Shown here: positions 34,305 through 46,881 of the stretch, one piece after another
Position numbering within the stretch: the stretch's first letter is position 1
How the letters are laid out: every line of letters begins with the position of its first letter
The notes under the pieces: model-generated
The model's input: only the letters and a program-made list of their open reading frames with translations
Told to the model about the DNA's origin: nothing
Database searches by the model: none
Assembly: GCA_037954665.1 (NCBI GenBank)
Contig: JBBMOL010000137.1
Location: forward strand, 1,488,001-1,552,000
Source: Laguncularia racemosa
Lineage: Eukaryota > Streptophyta > Magnoliopsida > Myrtales > Combretaceae
Reading direction: 5' to 3'
DNA: 64,000 bases
Position numbers and translations under genes: made by a program

Positions 34305-35351
34305 TTGAGGTTGTGAGAAGGGAATGATTGCAAATTAAATTCGGAAGTTAGGGTTGGTTTTTGTAACATTTTGAACCAAACAAGTTGTTGGCGTGAACTT
34401 GCATCTTGTTATTGTAATTGTTGAATTTTGTTTTCTTGTTGATTAGTGGATGATCACTTGGAGAATTGGACACTTTTGAAATCCTTGCTCGTGGCTGTGA
34501 GTGTGTAGTGCATGAATAGTAAACCGTGAAAGGGAAGAGTAGTATTTCAATTGTAAAGTGGAATTGTGTAGTGTATACTTTTGGAAAAGGTGGAGGAGTC
34601 ACAATTGTAATTTTCAGATTTGAAATCAGAATTGAAAGTGTACATTAAGAAGTTAATTTGAAATTTCAAAAAACACATTAAGTCATAGTTAATTGTGAAT
34701 CATTTGAATTTGAAAAAAAAAAACCTCTTACCATTTGTGGACTTGTGCACTTATTGAACTCCTTTTGAATTTGCAAGTGAGCTGCCTTATCCTGCTTAAA
34801 AGTTGCAGTTTTAGTTGTAGTTGTGGAAGTGAAATTGTATCGTGGCTTGAGGAGTGTATTTGGAATTATTCTTGTTAAATTAGTGGAGGTTGTGTACATT
34901 TGATATTGGTTATTGTATGTGTTGTCAAGGACATTGTTAGTAGTAGCATGAAGCATCTTGCACCATGAGCATAAGGGGACTTTTGTGGTGGTGGATTGTG
35001 TGTGGTGTGTGTATTTTCCTTGTTGCCCATTGTGTATTTAAGTGGTGAGAAGTCAAGGCAAGGATAAGAAAGTTGAGTAGTAGAATCTAAAATTCAAACA
35101 AGTCATTGAAGTGTGAAAATAATTGAACTAGTTACTTAAATACTTGTAGTTAAATTTAATTCTATCCACTTGAAAGTAGTTATGTGTGTACTTCATTTAT
35201 TGAACTTTACTTGGAGTACTAAATTATTTCCTTATGCCTTTGAAGATTTTTGAGACGTGAGCTTTTACATTATGGTGGTTGTTAAATGTGTGGGTTGGTG
35301 TTGTTGAAGGAGTGTGCTGTAAATTGTGGGATTACTTCTTTAAATCACAAC
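34305..35351 (+). other. Leader of element C, G/T-rich
   Basis: About 1 kb of untranslated leader with the same G/T bias and many of the same phrases as B ('gtagttaaatttaattctatccactt'). Confidence 0.55.
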
Positions 35352-36170
35352 ATGTCCAATGAAAGTGTGAATGGGGGAATTGACAATGAGGCTAATAGCC
35401 AGGTTAGTGGAGGTCAGGGTCATAATACTGCAGGTAGGAGGACTTTGGAAGAATAGCTCCAGGAACTTACTACCATTGTTGCTACTTTGGTAATTAGGAT
35501 TGATAGGATGACATTACCCCAACCACTAATGGTGAACCCTCAGGCACCACCTCGGGTAGCTCTACAGAACCTCTAGAGAGAAAGGGTAGTGGGAGAAGGA
35601 AATCTGGGTAGAAGGATTGAGGGAGATCATCACCCTTACAGGGAAGAGAGGGACGACAACTTTGGGGCTAATCCTTACCTGAATAGGGATTTCAGGCCGC
35701 TTTGGGGACTGGAATATGTGAAGCTACAGATGCTTTCTTTTGATGGCAGAGGTTTAGTTGATGATTAGCTAGATTGGGAGGACAAGGTTGAGGGTCTCTT
35801 TGAATGCTATGAGATCAATGATAACACTCGAGTCCGACTGGCTACTATTGAGTTTACAGGATATGCTGCCTTTGGGTGGAAAATCTGATTATCAGCAGGC
35901 ATAGGGATGGGGAGGCTAAGATACAGACATGGAGGGACATGAAGAGGGTTATGAGAAAAAGATTTATTCCTAAGCACTATAGACAAGAACTGTTCACGTG
36001 TCTGCAGACATTAAGGTAGGGAGGCAAGATGGTTGATGATTATGTGTAGAAATTTGAAACCCTCATGATTAGAAAGCATGCTAGGGTTATGGCCGTTATG
36101 GAGGGCGTTGGAGAGGATATTGAGGATGAGAAAGAATAGGCTGATCCTATAGATCTGTCTGTAACATTGT
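35352..36170 (+). pseudogene. gag: Element C gag, broken
   Basis: ATG start in 'MSNESVNGG', shared with D (MSINSVNGG). Recognisable text: 'LATIEFTGYAAFGW', 'WRDMKRVMRKRFIPKHYRQEL' style capsid motifs and 'DDYV.KFETL'. Several TAG stops fit CAG codons, and at least one frame change is present. No zinc knuckle was found before the protease, so the nucleocapsid end may be deleted. Confidence 0.75.
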
Positions 36171-36819
36171 AGGTGTACTGTGATGATCAGATTGTAGAAA
36201 TAAATGAGGAGGGTACAGGTGAACAGTATTTACCCATTAATGTATTACGTAGGACTCTGACCTTATCTCCTGATGCTAAGGACATACAGAGGGAGAACAT
36301 ATTCCACATTTCTTGTAGGATCAGAGGTAACCTTTGTGTACTCATCATTGATAGTGGTTGTTGCACGAATGTTATATCTGTTGCACTAGTAGAAAAATTA
36401 CAATTATCTACTAGTCCACATCCTAGCCCTTATAACTTGCATTGGATGGATAATCGGGGCAGTATGCATGTTACGCTGGGGGCAAAGGTGCCTGTGAGTG
36501 TTAGGTAGAAGTATCACGATGAGATTTTATGTGACGTGATCCTTACGTGTGCGTTCCACTTACTATTGGGTAGCCCCTGGATGTTTGATCTAAAAGTGTT
36601 ACATGATGGTTTCAGGAACACCTATATGTTTAGTATGGGAAGGTCTCAAATATTACTCTTGCCAATGACTCCATCTGAGGTAAACAAATTCCAGGAGTAG
36701 ATCAGAACTACTTCCATTACATCTAATAACTAGGAGAATAGGCCAACAGAGATATCCGAGTTTAGTTTCAGAAATGACCCTCTAGATTTGAGGGCAAATC
36801 TTTTAGAGGCCCGAGGAGA
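36171..36819 (+). pseudogene. pol: Element C protease remnant joined to pol end
   Basis: A retropepsin-type frame with 'ENIFHISCRIRGNLCVLI' and active site 'IDSGCCTNVI', then 'SPYNLHWMDNRG', 'FHLLLGSPWMFDLKVLHDG'. It breaks after 36508 and joins 'DLRANLLEARGDD' just before the 3' LTR. The junction differs from that of B and D, so pol was lost separately. Confidence 0.7.
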
Positions 36820-39326
36820 TGATGGGAATTTTTCTAGCAACTTAGATAGTTACAGAACTCAATTTGGATGATAATCCAAATCACTCATATTTTACCCTTA
36901 TTTCTTTTATCTAATAAATATTTGAGTAATAATCTTACAGGTACAATAATATTTCTCCACGGGATGCCAAATGACTTTCATTTGTTGATCGCAAAGGGAC
37001 ATCATTAGATTCTCATGTAATGACCCACTATGATCGACGTCACCTTGATGCATTGGCTCTTTGAGGATTCTTATTATTTTTGTATTTGTAATTGTTCCTT
37101 GGACTATTTATGTTGTAATCTTTCTTTTGAAACACTTCTATTTGCTTGTAATTGCCTTTTAGGACTAGCTACCCTAAAAGTGGCATAGTTGTAATTTTGT
37201 GAACTTTTTAACCCTAAAGAGAGCAAGTATAAATACTTGCTTAAGTAGGGTTTAGCGAGGAGTCAAATTTTTCAAAAAAGAACAACACTTTTACGTGTAA
37301 GGGTTAGGTTTTTCCTAATTCAAATTGTTCTTATCAATTTCAAATCCCAATTTGAGGTTGTGGCAAGTGGCTCTAAAGCTAATTTGTGAGTAATATCAAA
37401 TTTACCTTGTTGCAATTTCCTTTCTTCTCTAGTGAGTAGTGTTTAGGGTTGATTTGGAAGTGTATTAACCGAATTTTGATTGCATTTGTAATCAAATTCT
37501 TGTTGCTTCAATTGATTGGTTTTAGCTTTTAAGTTTTAACCTTCAAATTAGCATCATTTTGAACCGTAGATCACTTTGTTGGGAAAGTGGATCATGGAAT
37601 TGGTTCTTGCTGTTTTGTGTGTAATTCATGTGGATTTATTTGTGATCATTGTTATTTTGGAGGAATTTAGCATTGTGGAATTTTTATTTGCAATTTAGAG
37701 CATTCGGATTTTATTGCATTTCCATGAGGCTTCACGCTAAACCTACTAGAGTTGAATCAAAATTGAATAAGTGAATTGGGGTTTATAAATTGCTCCAATT
37801 GCATGTACTTGATAAGTACAAATTAACACTTGTATTTTTGATGAATTCCAATGGTATATGTAATAAATTGATGTTATTTTGAAGAGTTTTGATACTTAAA
37901 AGAAAAAAAAAAATTTCAGTTTCAGGACTGAGGACCACTATTTTGAGAGAAGATATCAACTTGGATTGAGATTGGATATGAAAACACGAAGAAAAATTGC
38001 TTTTTGGAAGGAACAGGGGAAGAGCACGACCGTATGTCAAGGAAATACGCCTACAGAAGCACACATGGTTGAATACACGATTGAAGGCACGACCGTGTGT
38101 TGAGCTTGGAAAATCCACAGAAGTACACACGGTTGAAGGCACGATCGTGTGTTAAGCTTAGAAAATCCACAGAATCACATACGGTTGAGTACACGATTTG
38201 AGACACGGCCGTGTGTTATTTACGTAGGTTTTACTGACACTATTCAAAGGCACGGCCGTGTATAACCGTGGGTCGAGACCGTGTATATGGAAAAGTTTGG
38301 CCGTTTCAGGAGATTCTTCGGTTTCCATATATATATCTCTTCGTTTTCTAGGTGAGGGGGTTTCGAACCTAAAGGAGATAGAAAGAAACGACGAAAGGAA
38401 GAAGAGGAAGAGACCAAGGAAAGATTATCTAAGGGAAAAGCAACATCAATGGATTCATCTTTCTCTTTTGAAGGGTTTATGCACACGGGTTTTTCATTTT
38501 CATTGATTTGTAACTTGAAAACCATAAGTGGCTAATTTATTTCATACCCGAACCTTACGAACCCTAATTGTCATGTAACATTGGATTGATTGCATAGTTA
38601 ATGAATAGCAGAATTCTCTGAATTTATTCATGTTGTTCATTTAGTGTTGCTAATTTGATGTATGGCCAGCATTGAGTTTGCATTGATTTCTTAGAAGTTG
38701 ATTGGAAAATCTCTTGTTTGAATAGATCGTGCATGAATAAAGGAATTCGTATGTAATCTAGGGATAGAGAACATGAATTTTCTGTATTAGATTGAATTAG
38801 ATAATTCAACCTAATTGAGGGTTCAAGAGTGTTAATGCAATTCTAATTGATTTTTGATAAAGTGGAATCTTTATCAATGCGATTAGGGTTAGGAGCTAAT
38901 GAATCTGGGAAGAACATTGGCTTAGTGTTAGATACTTTGCGGTTCAGAGATAACCATTGCTCATTAACTGATTTATAAAAAGGGTAAAGTTACATGATAA
39001 TTAGAGGAGTAGTAAGGGTAGGGTATGCTCTTAATTATTGGATTTAGTAATCAAGTTATTGTGTTAGTTTTAATTGCTTTAGAATTTGTTAAGTGTTTTT
39101 AATTTAAGCAGAATCTCTCGAATTTGTGCAGTTAGATAGTTGGTTTAGAGTTATTATTGGTACTTGCTGATCCCTGAGGAAACGATACCCGAACACAATT
39201 CTATACTATTACAATTGATAGGTGCACTTGTTTTATTGATCATAATAGAGAGTCGTAAAAAAGGGATTTTTAAATTTGTGTGATTACGGTCAACACCAGT
39301 ACTTAATCTTGGTTTTAGGCACATCA
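36820..39326 (+). repeat. 3' LTR of element C, split by a solo LTR
   Basis: Removing 37810-39298 and one GTACT copy leaves 1013 bp collinear with 33282-34287. The TATA palindrome GCAAGTATAAATACTTGC is intact at 37223-37240. Confidence 0.9.
37810..39298 (+). mobile_element. Solo LTR (Athila-like) nested in element C
   Basis: Starts TGATAAGTAC, ends ACACCA, and has the 5-bp duplication GTACT at 37805-37809 and 39299-39303. Three tandem units of 52-64 bp (38050-38220) contain 'acacggttgaaggcacg(a/g)(t/c)cgtgtg' type text. A TA-rich TATA region lies near 38325. The U5 includes 'attgataggtgcacttg'. There is no coding DNA, so the internal part was lost by LTR-LTR recombination. Confidence 0.88.
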
Positions 39327-39331
39327 ACTTG

Positions 39332-40450
39332 AGTACCAATTCAAAGAAAAAATCAAGGTACAACGTCACCACTAATCTCATTCTCTTAGTTTTCAAAGAC
39401 TTAGGATGCTCACTATAGTTTAAATCTTTTTATTTGTAGCTTATTTAGTCCATTTCCAAGATTCCAAAGGTAAGAAAAATTCCTTTTCCTTGGCTACACC
39501 ATTTCATCCCATGCATGTAGATGCAAGAGTTTGATAAAGCACATGCAACTTAAGAAAACAGATGATTAGATGATGTAGTGATGGAATTGGAAAGATTAGT
39601 GATTATAGATGACGATTCCCTCAAGACGCGATCTCTTGATCCTTGTACAATGTTGTTATGCCATTGTTAGATTAGGAAATGTACATGTGTGTGTTTGACT
39701 TAACTAAAAATAGTGAAAAATGAGGCCTAGTAACACTAAAATATGATATTTGAGAGATTGATTTAGCAACATACATACATACATACATACATGCATACAT
39801 ACATATAATAGAAGAGAAGTAAGACTTGAACTTAATGGAAGTTGGTTTAAACTTGAGTTCAATTGGGTGTCACCCCTATAGTGATGGGTGACTTGATTTC
39901 TAGCTTCTTTCAAGTACATATAAACTAGTTTAATGGATGGCTATAACAAGTAGGATGACGTAAAGTGGCTTAGAACACAAATGCAAATAGTGGGAGCAAT
40001 ATAATCATATTAGCGCACCTGAATTTTTTTGAGTAAAAAGACTAGGTAAATAACTCCAAATATGGAAATTTATGACACTAAATGAAACTAGATGAAATAA
40101 GCTTTCCAATGGCTATTCGTTTTTGCAAATCCAATAAGAAATGACCAAGATATGACCAAAACAAGTTAGGTATACAAAATGAACGTAAAACCATGACCTT
40201 AAGCATAGATAGCTTAGTTAATTGACCCAAAACCCTTTAGATAAACTTTCATAGCTAATTCAATTCTTCTTAGAAGTATCATTTCTCGCCTATTCATATT
40301 GCATTGATAAGTGATCCACTTGAGTTGGAGGAGTACTATTCGAAAGACTACTTTGACTCGCCACACTATATCTAGATGAGTGACACTTGATGAATGTCAT
40401 ACTTGCTTGTGATTGATAGAATAAAACTTGAAATTGGCTTAATGTTTATT
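39332..40450. other. Intergenic DNA with an (ACAT)n microsatellite
   Basis: No gene seen. Near 39768-39805 'acat' repeats in tandem about nine times with one 'gcat' variant. The left edge continues the host site of element C. Confidence 0.45.
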
Positions 40451-41575
40451 AGATATGATAGTAATGCTTGTGCTTGATGCTTGGTAGTATTGAAACACCA
40501 AATCAATAAGAAAAGTTAAAACTGAATTGCTTGGTTGATTGTATAAATATGTTGTGTAATGTGAGGCAAGAGTGCCTATCGCTTAAGTGGTATAGTGGAT
40601 TGAATATGGATGTTGTCCCACTATAATTGTGAGTACCAATACTAATCTCTACTCTACTATCTAACCAATAAAATTTTAAGGAATTAATTAAATTAACATA
40701 TTAAATTAACCACTAACAAATTAACTATGAAACTCAAGTAAAAACTAGAAGAGCAAAATAATCAAAGACTAACTTCAAGAAAGCAAAATAAGTATCTAGA
40801 CATTGCTTCCCCTAGGATTTCTCACATGATATTAACAAAATTTATCTAATTCCATCTTTAATTTTATTTACCAAGAGAATTCATAGTTTAAGTTTATAAT
40901 TTTCTCAAGCCTATTAACACCAATCTCAAGAATACCTTTTGGAATCTCTTCCTAATAGCATATTTCAATATTGCATTAAAGAACCATAAATTCTCTTCAA
41001 AGATTAATTCAATTCCGAAAAAATTATCTAACATGTCTCTAAGATTACATAGAATTCCATTCAATTATGCTTAGATCTAATTATACACTAGATTTCTCAA
41101 TCATCATATATAATATCAAATAATTAAATCAATGCCATTGAACCTTATTTGAAAGGTGGAAATTAAAATCAACATGACCTAAATATGGTCGTGTTTAATA
41201 GCTTGTTTCTACCAACATAATCAAATCAACATGATCGTGTCTAGTAACTTATTCATGTTGAGATATACATGACCTTTAGGCATGATTGTGTCTAGCCCCT
41301 GTGTATCTCTTGTCCAAGGCTTCTTCAAAGCGTCTAATTCAACAAACTCTTGAATGATCATGCATGTCAACCTTCCAAAGCTCATAACTTCTCTATTTCA
41401 ACTCCGAATTAAGTAAATTTTGATTCATTTTCTTTCTTTTCATCTCAATAACTCCTTAAAGCCCTATAATCAAAATATTATTCAATTAAGTATTAAATTC
41501 TTTTAAAATACACCAAAATTCTAAGGAAATATTGTAAAACTTCTTGAATAAACATAACCAACTCAACACTTATCA
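40450..41575 (-). repeat. 3' LTR of element I (Athila-like, minus strand)
   Basis: Reading on the minus strand, TGATAAGTGTTG begins at 41575 just after a polypurine-like stretch and a TTGCTTG...CAAGCAA hairpin (41597-41614). The U5 end is near 40450-40560, where 'gcgataggcactcttgcctcaca' resembles the end of other Athila LTRs; the exact end is uncertain. The U3 has decayed 'cacgatcatg' motifs. It shares TGATAAGTGTTG with the LTR of G. Confidence 0.6.
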
Positions 41576-43389
41576 AGCTTCCTTATGCTTAAGCATTTGC
41601 TTGTCTTCAAGCAAATTAAATAAACAAAGAAAAATTCAATCAAACTTATCACTACTTAAAAAATCAACCAAAAAACATAGTTAACCTAACAATAATTAGG
41701 AGATAAACTCCTCATCAACTTGCAATCACAAAATTAAAGCAGAAATCACTAACAACTTTTAACCTTTTTACTTAATTACTTTTTAGATGTTCTAAAGAAA
41801 CTAAGTACTTGAGTTCAATAATTAATCAAGATAAATTAAAGTTCATTTAACCAAGGATTTTTAAACTCAAAATTAGATTTAACATCTGCCTAGCCAAGTC
41901 ATAAAATTTTTTTACCCACTTAGCTAAGACATACACTCCCTCTCTTCAATCTTGCTAAGCAACATAATCTAGGATAAATAAATATTGCATCCACTCATCC
42001 TCTAATTATTCCCCTAGTAAATATTATTGTTAGGAGGGTTTTCTCTTTATTTTAAAAATAGTTTCATTTGTTAGTAAATCCTAGACTAGATAATCTTAGG
42101 CTACTAGGCTACTAGGTTTTAAACACATCACTAGCCTATCCCTAAGATATTTTGAAGTGTTTTGGTGCACTTCTAAAATCCAATCTATTTGTTTGTTTTT
42201 AATTGAAAAAAAGAAGAGAGAGAGGATAGTTCTTTGCTTTGCAAGCACAAGACCTTATTCATATTTATAAATCTTTCCATCTCTCTATCCTCTTATGCTA
42301 AAACTTTGTAGCATTCTTGATATGAGTTGAGAAAGTTGAGGCTTGATTAGGTACATAAAAGAGGTATTAACTAACCAATTGCATTGCCTTTTGTGCTAGC
42401 TTTTTTAGGAGAGCATTAAACAACTCTTTCTTTGTTTTGCCTTGCTAGCAACAAGCTTGACTTTCACATGGATTTTTCTTGTAGCCTATTTAGTGAGCTT
42501 TCAGTCGATAATTTCACACTTATCACTCAAGTTAACGGGTGTTATCCTACAAAAATGAGGTTTGTTGTAGGCTTAATTACTCGAATCAACAAGACCCACA
42601 ATTAAACTTCTATTCAACTAAGTGCAATTTCATTTTTTTTCATTTTCATATTTTTTTCCTCTCTAACTACATTGATTTTTCAAGGAAGTTTCAAAAGCCA
42701 AGTATCACTTGCTTATTTACTAAAGATAATAAGGCTTTAAAAATATTCAAGGAAAAACATACATCAAAATAAGTTTAAAAATATCCATAACTAGCTCTTA
42801 ACTAGTGATGTTACCTTAAACCTATGTCTTAAAATCCCAATTTAAATCACAAATAACTTTACTTCACAAGGATTCCATTATTAAACTCTAGCAAGATGTA
42901 CTTAGAATACTACTGGTCAAGTATTCACAATTCAAAACAAATTTACCTAGAAGTTGTCATATTGAAAATTGAAAGCAAGTTAACTCAAGAAATTCTTAAG
43001 TTAAATGAATAAGATTGTTTTTTAAATAGCAAAAATTTTGTAAATCCATTCCAACATTTAAAATCGTATATTGTCCTCAATGTACACACAATAACGCATG
43101 AAAAGTAAAAATAAATAAAACGAAATAAGGAAGGAAATGTGAGGAAGAAGAACTAGTACTCTCTTAGTGTACTTAACTTGTCAACTTTAAAAAGTTTATC
43201 AAAGCTATTGCTTGTTCATGCATTTGTTAGGCTTTTGTACAGGTGAAAACTGCAAGAAAACAAGAAAAACAAACAAAATAGACAAAAACTAAAGTAGAAA
43301 ATAATAGAAAGTAAAGCAAAAGAAATGTCAAGCAAGCCATGGAAGTCTGATAAAGTACATGAGATAGAAAGAAAAACAATTAGAAAAAT
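41576..43389 (-). other. 3' noncoding tail of element I
   Basis: AT-rich tail between the acidic coding end and the 3' LTR, the same layout as 21325-22733 of element A. No protein recognised. Confidence 0.45.
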
Positions 43390-43994
43390 GAATTTATCCT
43401 AGACTCATCATCATCTCTAGCTTCACCATGATTATCCTCCCCAGCATCTTCACTATCACTAGCACCAGCATGTAACATCTCATCATCATCCTCTTCTCTT
43501 TCTTCCTCCTCCTCTTCCTCTTCCTCTTCCTCATTATCATCAACATTTTCATCATCATATGACCCAAAACTCGCTCACTACTATCTGCATCAGTTGAAAA
43601 TTCAATATTGAATTGAGTCGCTACATTACGTGCAAACCATTCCAGCTGATTTTATCATCTAAGCACTTTGGTGAGGTCCATGTGATATTTCCTTTGCAAA
43701 CTTATCATCTTTTAATTTTTTTTCATCATCTTATCCACTTTTGTCTCTATTATATCAAACTAGGATTGGGCACTTCTGCCTAACCCTTTAGGCCTACTTA
43801 ACCCCTCACGTGGTTGCTCTTCTACGCTTAGAAGAATATGTATTTGCTAAAATGAAGCTGTCTTAATGAGTATAACTTCCTTTATGGAGGTCAATAGAGG
43901 GGGATTATTCAACAATGCCATGACCTAGGTCAATAAAGTGATAGAGGGCCTACAGTAGATATTTACCACTAGAGAGTTTATAGATTGATGCCTC
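43390..43994 (-). pseudogene. Element I: acidic C-terminal relic of an Athila-type extra protein
   Basis: On the minus strand the region from about 43570 ends in an unbroken acidic tail: a run of Glu, then 'DDDEMLHAGASDSEDAGED'. Upstream, with stops and a frame change, are 'EISHGPHQSA', 'LANTYSSKRRRATT' and 'IDLHKGSYTH'. The order resembles the C-terminal half of the plant retrotransposon 'putative plant transposon protein' family, with a Glu-rich end. Assignment is tentative. Confidence 0.45.
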
Positions 43995-43999
43995 ATGAA

Positions 44000-45007
44000 T
44001 GATGTGCTTAAAAAGGCCAAAGCACATACAAACAACAAATTGAATCAACCTCAATCAAATCCGGACAACAATCACTACAAGTGGTGTGAACCCCTTAACC
44101 CTTGTGAATCCAATTTATAAATCAATTAATCTTAACACCAAAAGATGATGTGCTTAAATGGATCAAGCACACAATACAAGATTAAACGTAAATCCAATGA
44201 TCAAGAATGCTCAAATGGCGTGAACCCTTTATGCAAAAGCTTCTACGTAAAAATAGCAATTCCACTAGAATTGAGTAATTCACAATGACAATATAATTTA
44301 GGATTTAATGTCACTAAATTGCAAACAATCCAATGATAAAATTGATCTTATAAATGACGTGAAGTCAAGAACTAATAGAACACAATCCAAATCAAAACTA
44401 GATATTACACACTAGCATGAAATGGAATTTAACTAAGGAAATGATATGACTCACAAATCCTTAAGTTGCTACTCACCATAATCCTTGAAGAATTGATAAG
44501 AGTCTTATGAAAATTTGAGTATAAATCCTAATTCTCACGAAAAATAGGCAATAATTGTGTTTTCTCTCAACTTACCACATAAACCTTACTTAAGCAAGTA
44601 TTTATACTTGCTCCCTTTAGGGTTAAAATGACTAAACAATTACAACTATGCCATTAAAGGGTGGCTGGTCCTAAGTCCCCAAATACAACCAAATAAAATG
44701 TCCCAAAAGTTTACAAAATTAATGGTTCAAAGAAATAAATTACAAGTACAAAAGATAATAATCTTCAAAGAGCGGATTCGTTGAGTCAATGTTGATCACG
44801 ATGGGCCATTGGATGTGAATCTGATGATGTCCCTAATTTGACCAACAGTGAAGTTCATGTGGCATCTCGTGAAGAATGATTGTTGTACCTGCTAGATTAC
44901 CATTCAAACTTTTATTAGATAAAGAAAAATATGTATGCATGCAAGTGATTTGGATCATCATCTAAATCAAGTTCTGTCCATCAAGATCGTAGGGTAAGTT
45001 CCCATCA
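44000..45007 (-). mobile_element. Solo LTR H of the chromovirus family
   Basis: On the minus strand it starts TGATGGGAAC at 45007 and ends AGCACATCA at 44000. The 5-bp duplication ATGAA lies at 43995-43999 and 45008-45012. The TATA palindrome is at 44594-44611. An internal end-like CACATCA at 44146 is followed by a primer-site-like TCTTTTGGTGTTAAGA, as in B and E. Confidence 0.9.
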
Positions 45008-45258
45008 ATGAAGAACGTTAACACAACTATTAGATTGATTGGATACATCTCAATCATGCTGTGGAGATAAACTATATCATGTGTAGACACCACTTCCATA
45101 CCCTTACCTCTACCACTAAGTACATTGGATAGTAACTAATGGAGCAATCTATGGGTTAGATTCTTAGGTTATAAGGCTTTGGAGGCTTTAGGATTGTAGT
45201 TAACTTGGTGACTATTTCTTTTCCAATAGAACTAGCGTATGACCCTTCTTGGGTGATC
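45008..45258 (-). pseudogene. Element I: upstream part of the same extra protein, split by H
   Basis: Minus-strand text such as 'VVSTHDIVYLHSMIEMYPIN' continues, across solo LTR H and its ATGAA duplication, into the relic at 43390-43994. The frame contains stops. G is inserted just to its right (candidate duplication ATAAC, 45259-45263). Confidence 0.4.
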
Positions 45259-45263
45259 ATAAC

Positions 45264-46725
45264 TGATAAGTGTTGGAGGACTCTTAATTCTAGTGCTTAT
45301 TAGTTATGATTTTATATGGATTTCATGTGATTTGTTGAAGAAAAGGGTAATTATATGATTAAATTTTAATTTCATGCTTCAATGGAGACAAAAGAAAGGT
45401 TTAAGGATGATATGAGCAATGGCGAGATGAAATTTGGCGAAAAAATGAAGAAAATTGATTTTTAGTTTAGCACAACCTTTAGCACAAACCATGCAATTAC
45501 TAGTGCTAGATGCAAAAAATTATGACTAGTAGCTATATCAAGGTGTGCCTCAGGTTCAGAATAGCTTATGCTGATGCTAGTGTTTTTTTTTTTTTTTTTT
45601 CAGAAGCAAAAGAGTCAAGTTTGTTTTTTTTTCAGCCCTTCCTCGAGCATAGCCATGCTGGAGGCCATACTGAACTAGGCAGTGAAAATGACATGTTTCG
45701 AAGTCAGCACGGCCTCGAGCATGGCCGTGTTAACACTCGTGCTGAATCTTGTTTTTGCAGAACTATAAATAGATGTCTTGTTTTATTTTAACCAGATTAT
45801 TATTAATATTTTTTTAGGGCTTTGTTCTGAAAACCTTAGGGGGGAGCGTTATTACGGGCTTCAAGAGGAGAATTGTCCAAACATCATTGGAGATCACAAA
45901 ACAACACAAGGGATTATTCTTTCTATCATGAATCATTTTTACTTCTCTAGATTCTTTGTTTTTATTAAAAACTCTATGGAAGAGTAATTCTTTATATCTC
46001 TCATCTTGTGAAACCCTAACTCATGTACTAAAACATTGATTGATTAATGAATTGTTTATATCTTTGCATCTATTCATGTGTTTCCATTGTTCTTGTGATT
46101 GATTTATGTATGCGAATTGATTGCATGTTTGATTTTTATTAGATTAAAAGAGGTTTCGTCTAGTAAATTAGATTTTTATGAATAGAAAGATTACATGTTT
46201 TACCTAGAGGTAGGAAAACATTGATTTTTTGCAATAAAAATTAAAAATTTAATTAGAAATTGTGAACTTAATGAGATCTTGCATGACGGTAGTGAGGGAG
46301 AGGTCTTTATTATCTTGTGCATGATTAAGAATTGATTAACTCGAGGGAGTAATTGATTTTACTGGAGAATTCCTGTAGTGTAAAGTGTAAATTGATTCAT
46401 TAATCAATATCTTATTTTAAGAATTTAAGGGTTAGGGTAGAACAAGATGAAGGGTATGTTTTGTGATTGAATACATTTTTAAGATAATATCATTTAATTC
46501 TAGGGTTGTTAGGATTTGTTAATTGTTAATTTAATTCATAATTTCCACATTATATATTAGGCTAGATAGTAGAGAAAGGTAATATTAATACTTGTTTTAT
46601 AGATCCTAGAGGATGACACCTATTAAAACTATACTATAGTCGATAGGTACACTGCCTAGTTCGATCGTAGATTTTATTGGTTATAAATTTAAAACTTAAA
46701 ACAATTGGTTAAATTCAAACGGACA
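45264..46725 (+). repeat. 5' LTR of element G (about 1462 bp)
   Basis: Starts TGATAAGTGTTGG and ends near GGACA, seven bases before the primer site. U3 carries 'cagcacggcctcgagcatggccgtgttaa' type palindromic text near 45700-45730. TATAAATAG is at 45764-45772. The right boundary could shift by a few bases. Confidence 0.7.
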
Positions 46726-46732
46726 AAGTTTT

Positions 46733-46750
46733 TGGCGCTGTTGCCGGGGA
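46733..46750 (+). other. Primer-binding site of element G, tRNA-Asp type
   Basis: TGGCGCTGTTGCCGGGGA, one base from the Athila tRNA-Asp consensus (T for C at position 7). Confidence 0.8.
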
Positions 46751-46881
46751 TCTAGTAAGGCAGTATTAGGAAAAACCATAGTATCTACTACTTTGGTCAC
46801 TCTTCTTATTTGTTTTATCTATTTCTCTTCTCTACATCTTTTGAAAAGTTCTAATTCACACTTGGTTGCCTTTTGTAGTGT

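Larger units (their letters stand above)
33282..39326 (+). mobile_element. Element C: non-autonomous gag-protease chromovirus-type element with a nested solo LTR
   Basis: Target duplication ACTTG at 33277-33281 and 39327-39331. LTRs start TGATGGGAAT and end CACATCA. The internal 2.5 kb carries broken gag and protease, then jumps to 'DLRANLLEARGDD', the pol end; RT, RNase H and integrase are absent. The 3' LTR is split by a 1489-bp foreign solo LTR, so C is older than that insertion. Confidence 0.92.

Noticed and set aside
39704..39919. 71-codon frame with a Cys-Met-His-Val repeat
   Set aside because: The repeat is a translated (ACAT)n microsatellite.
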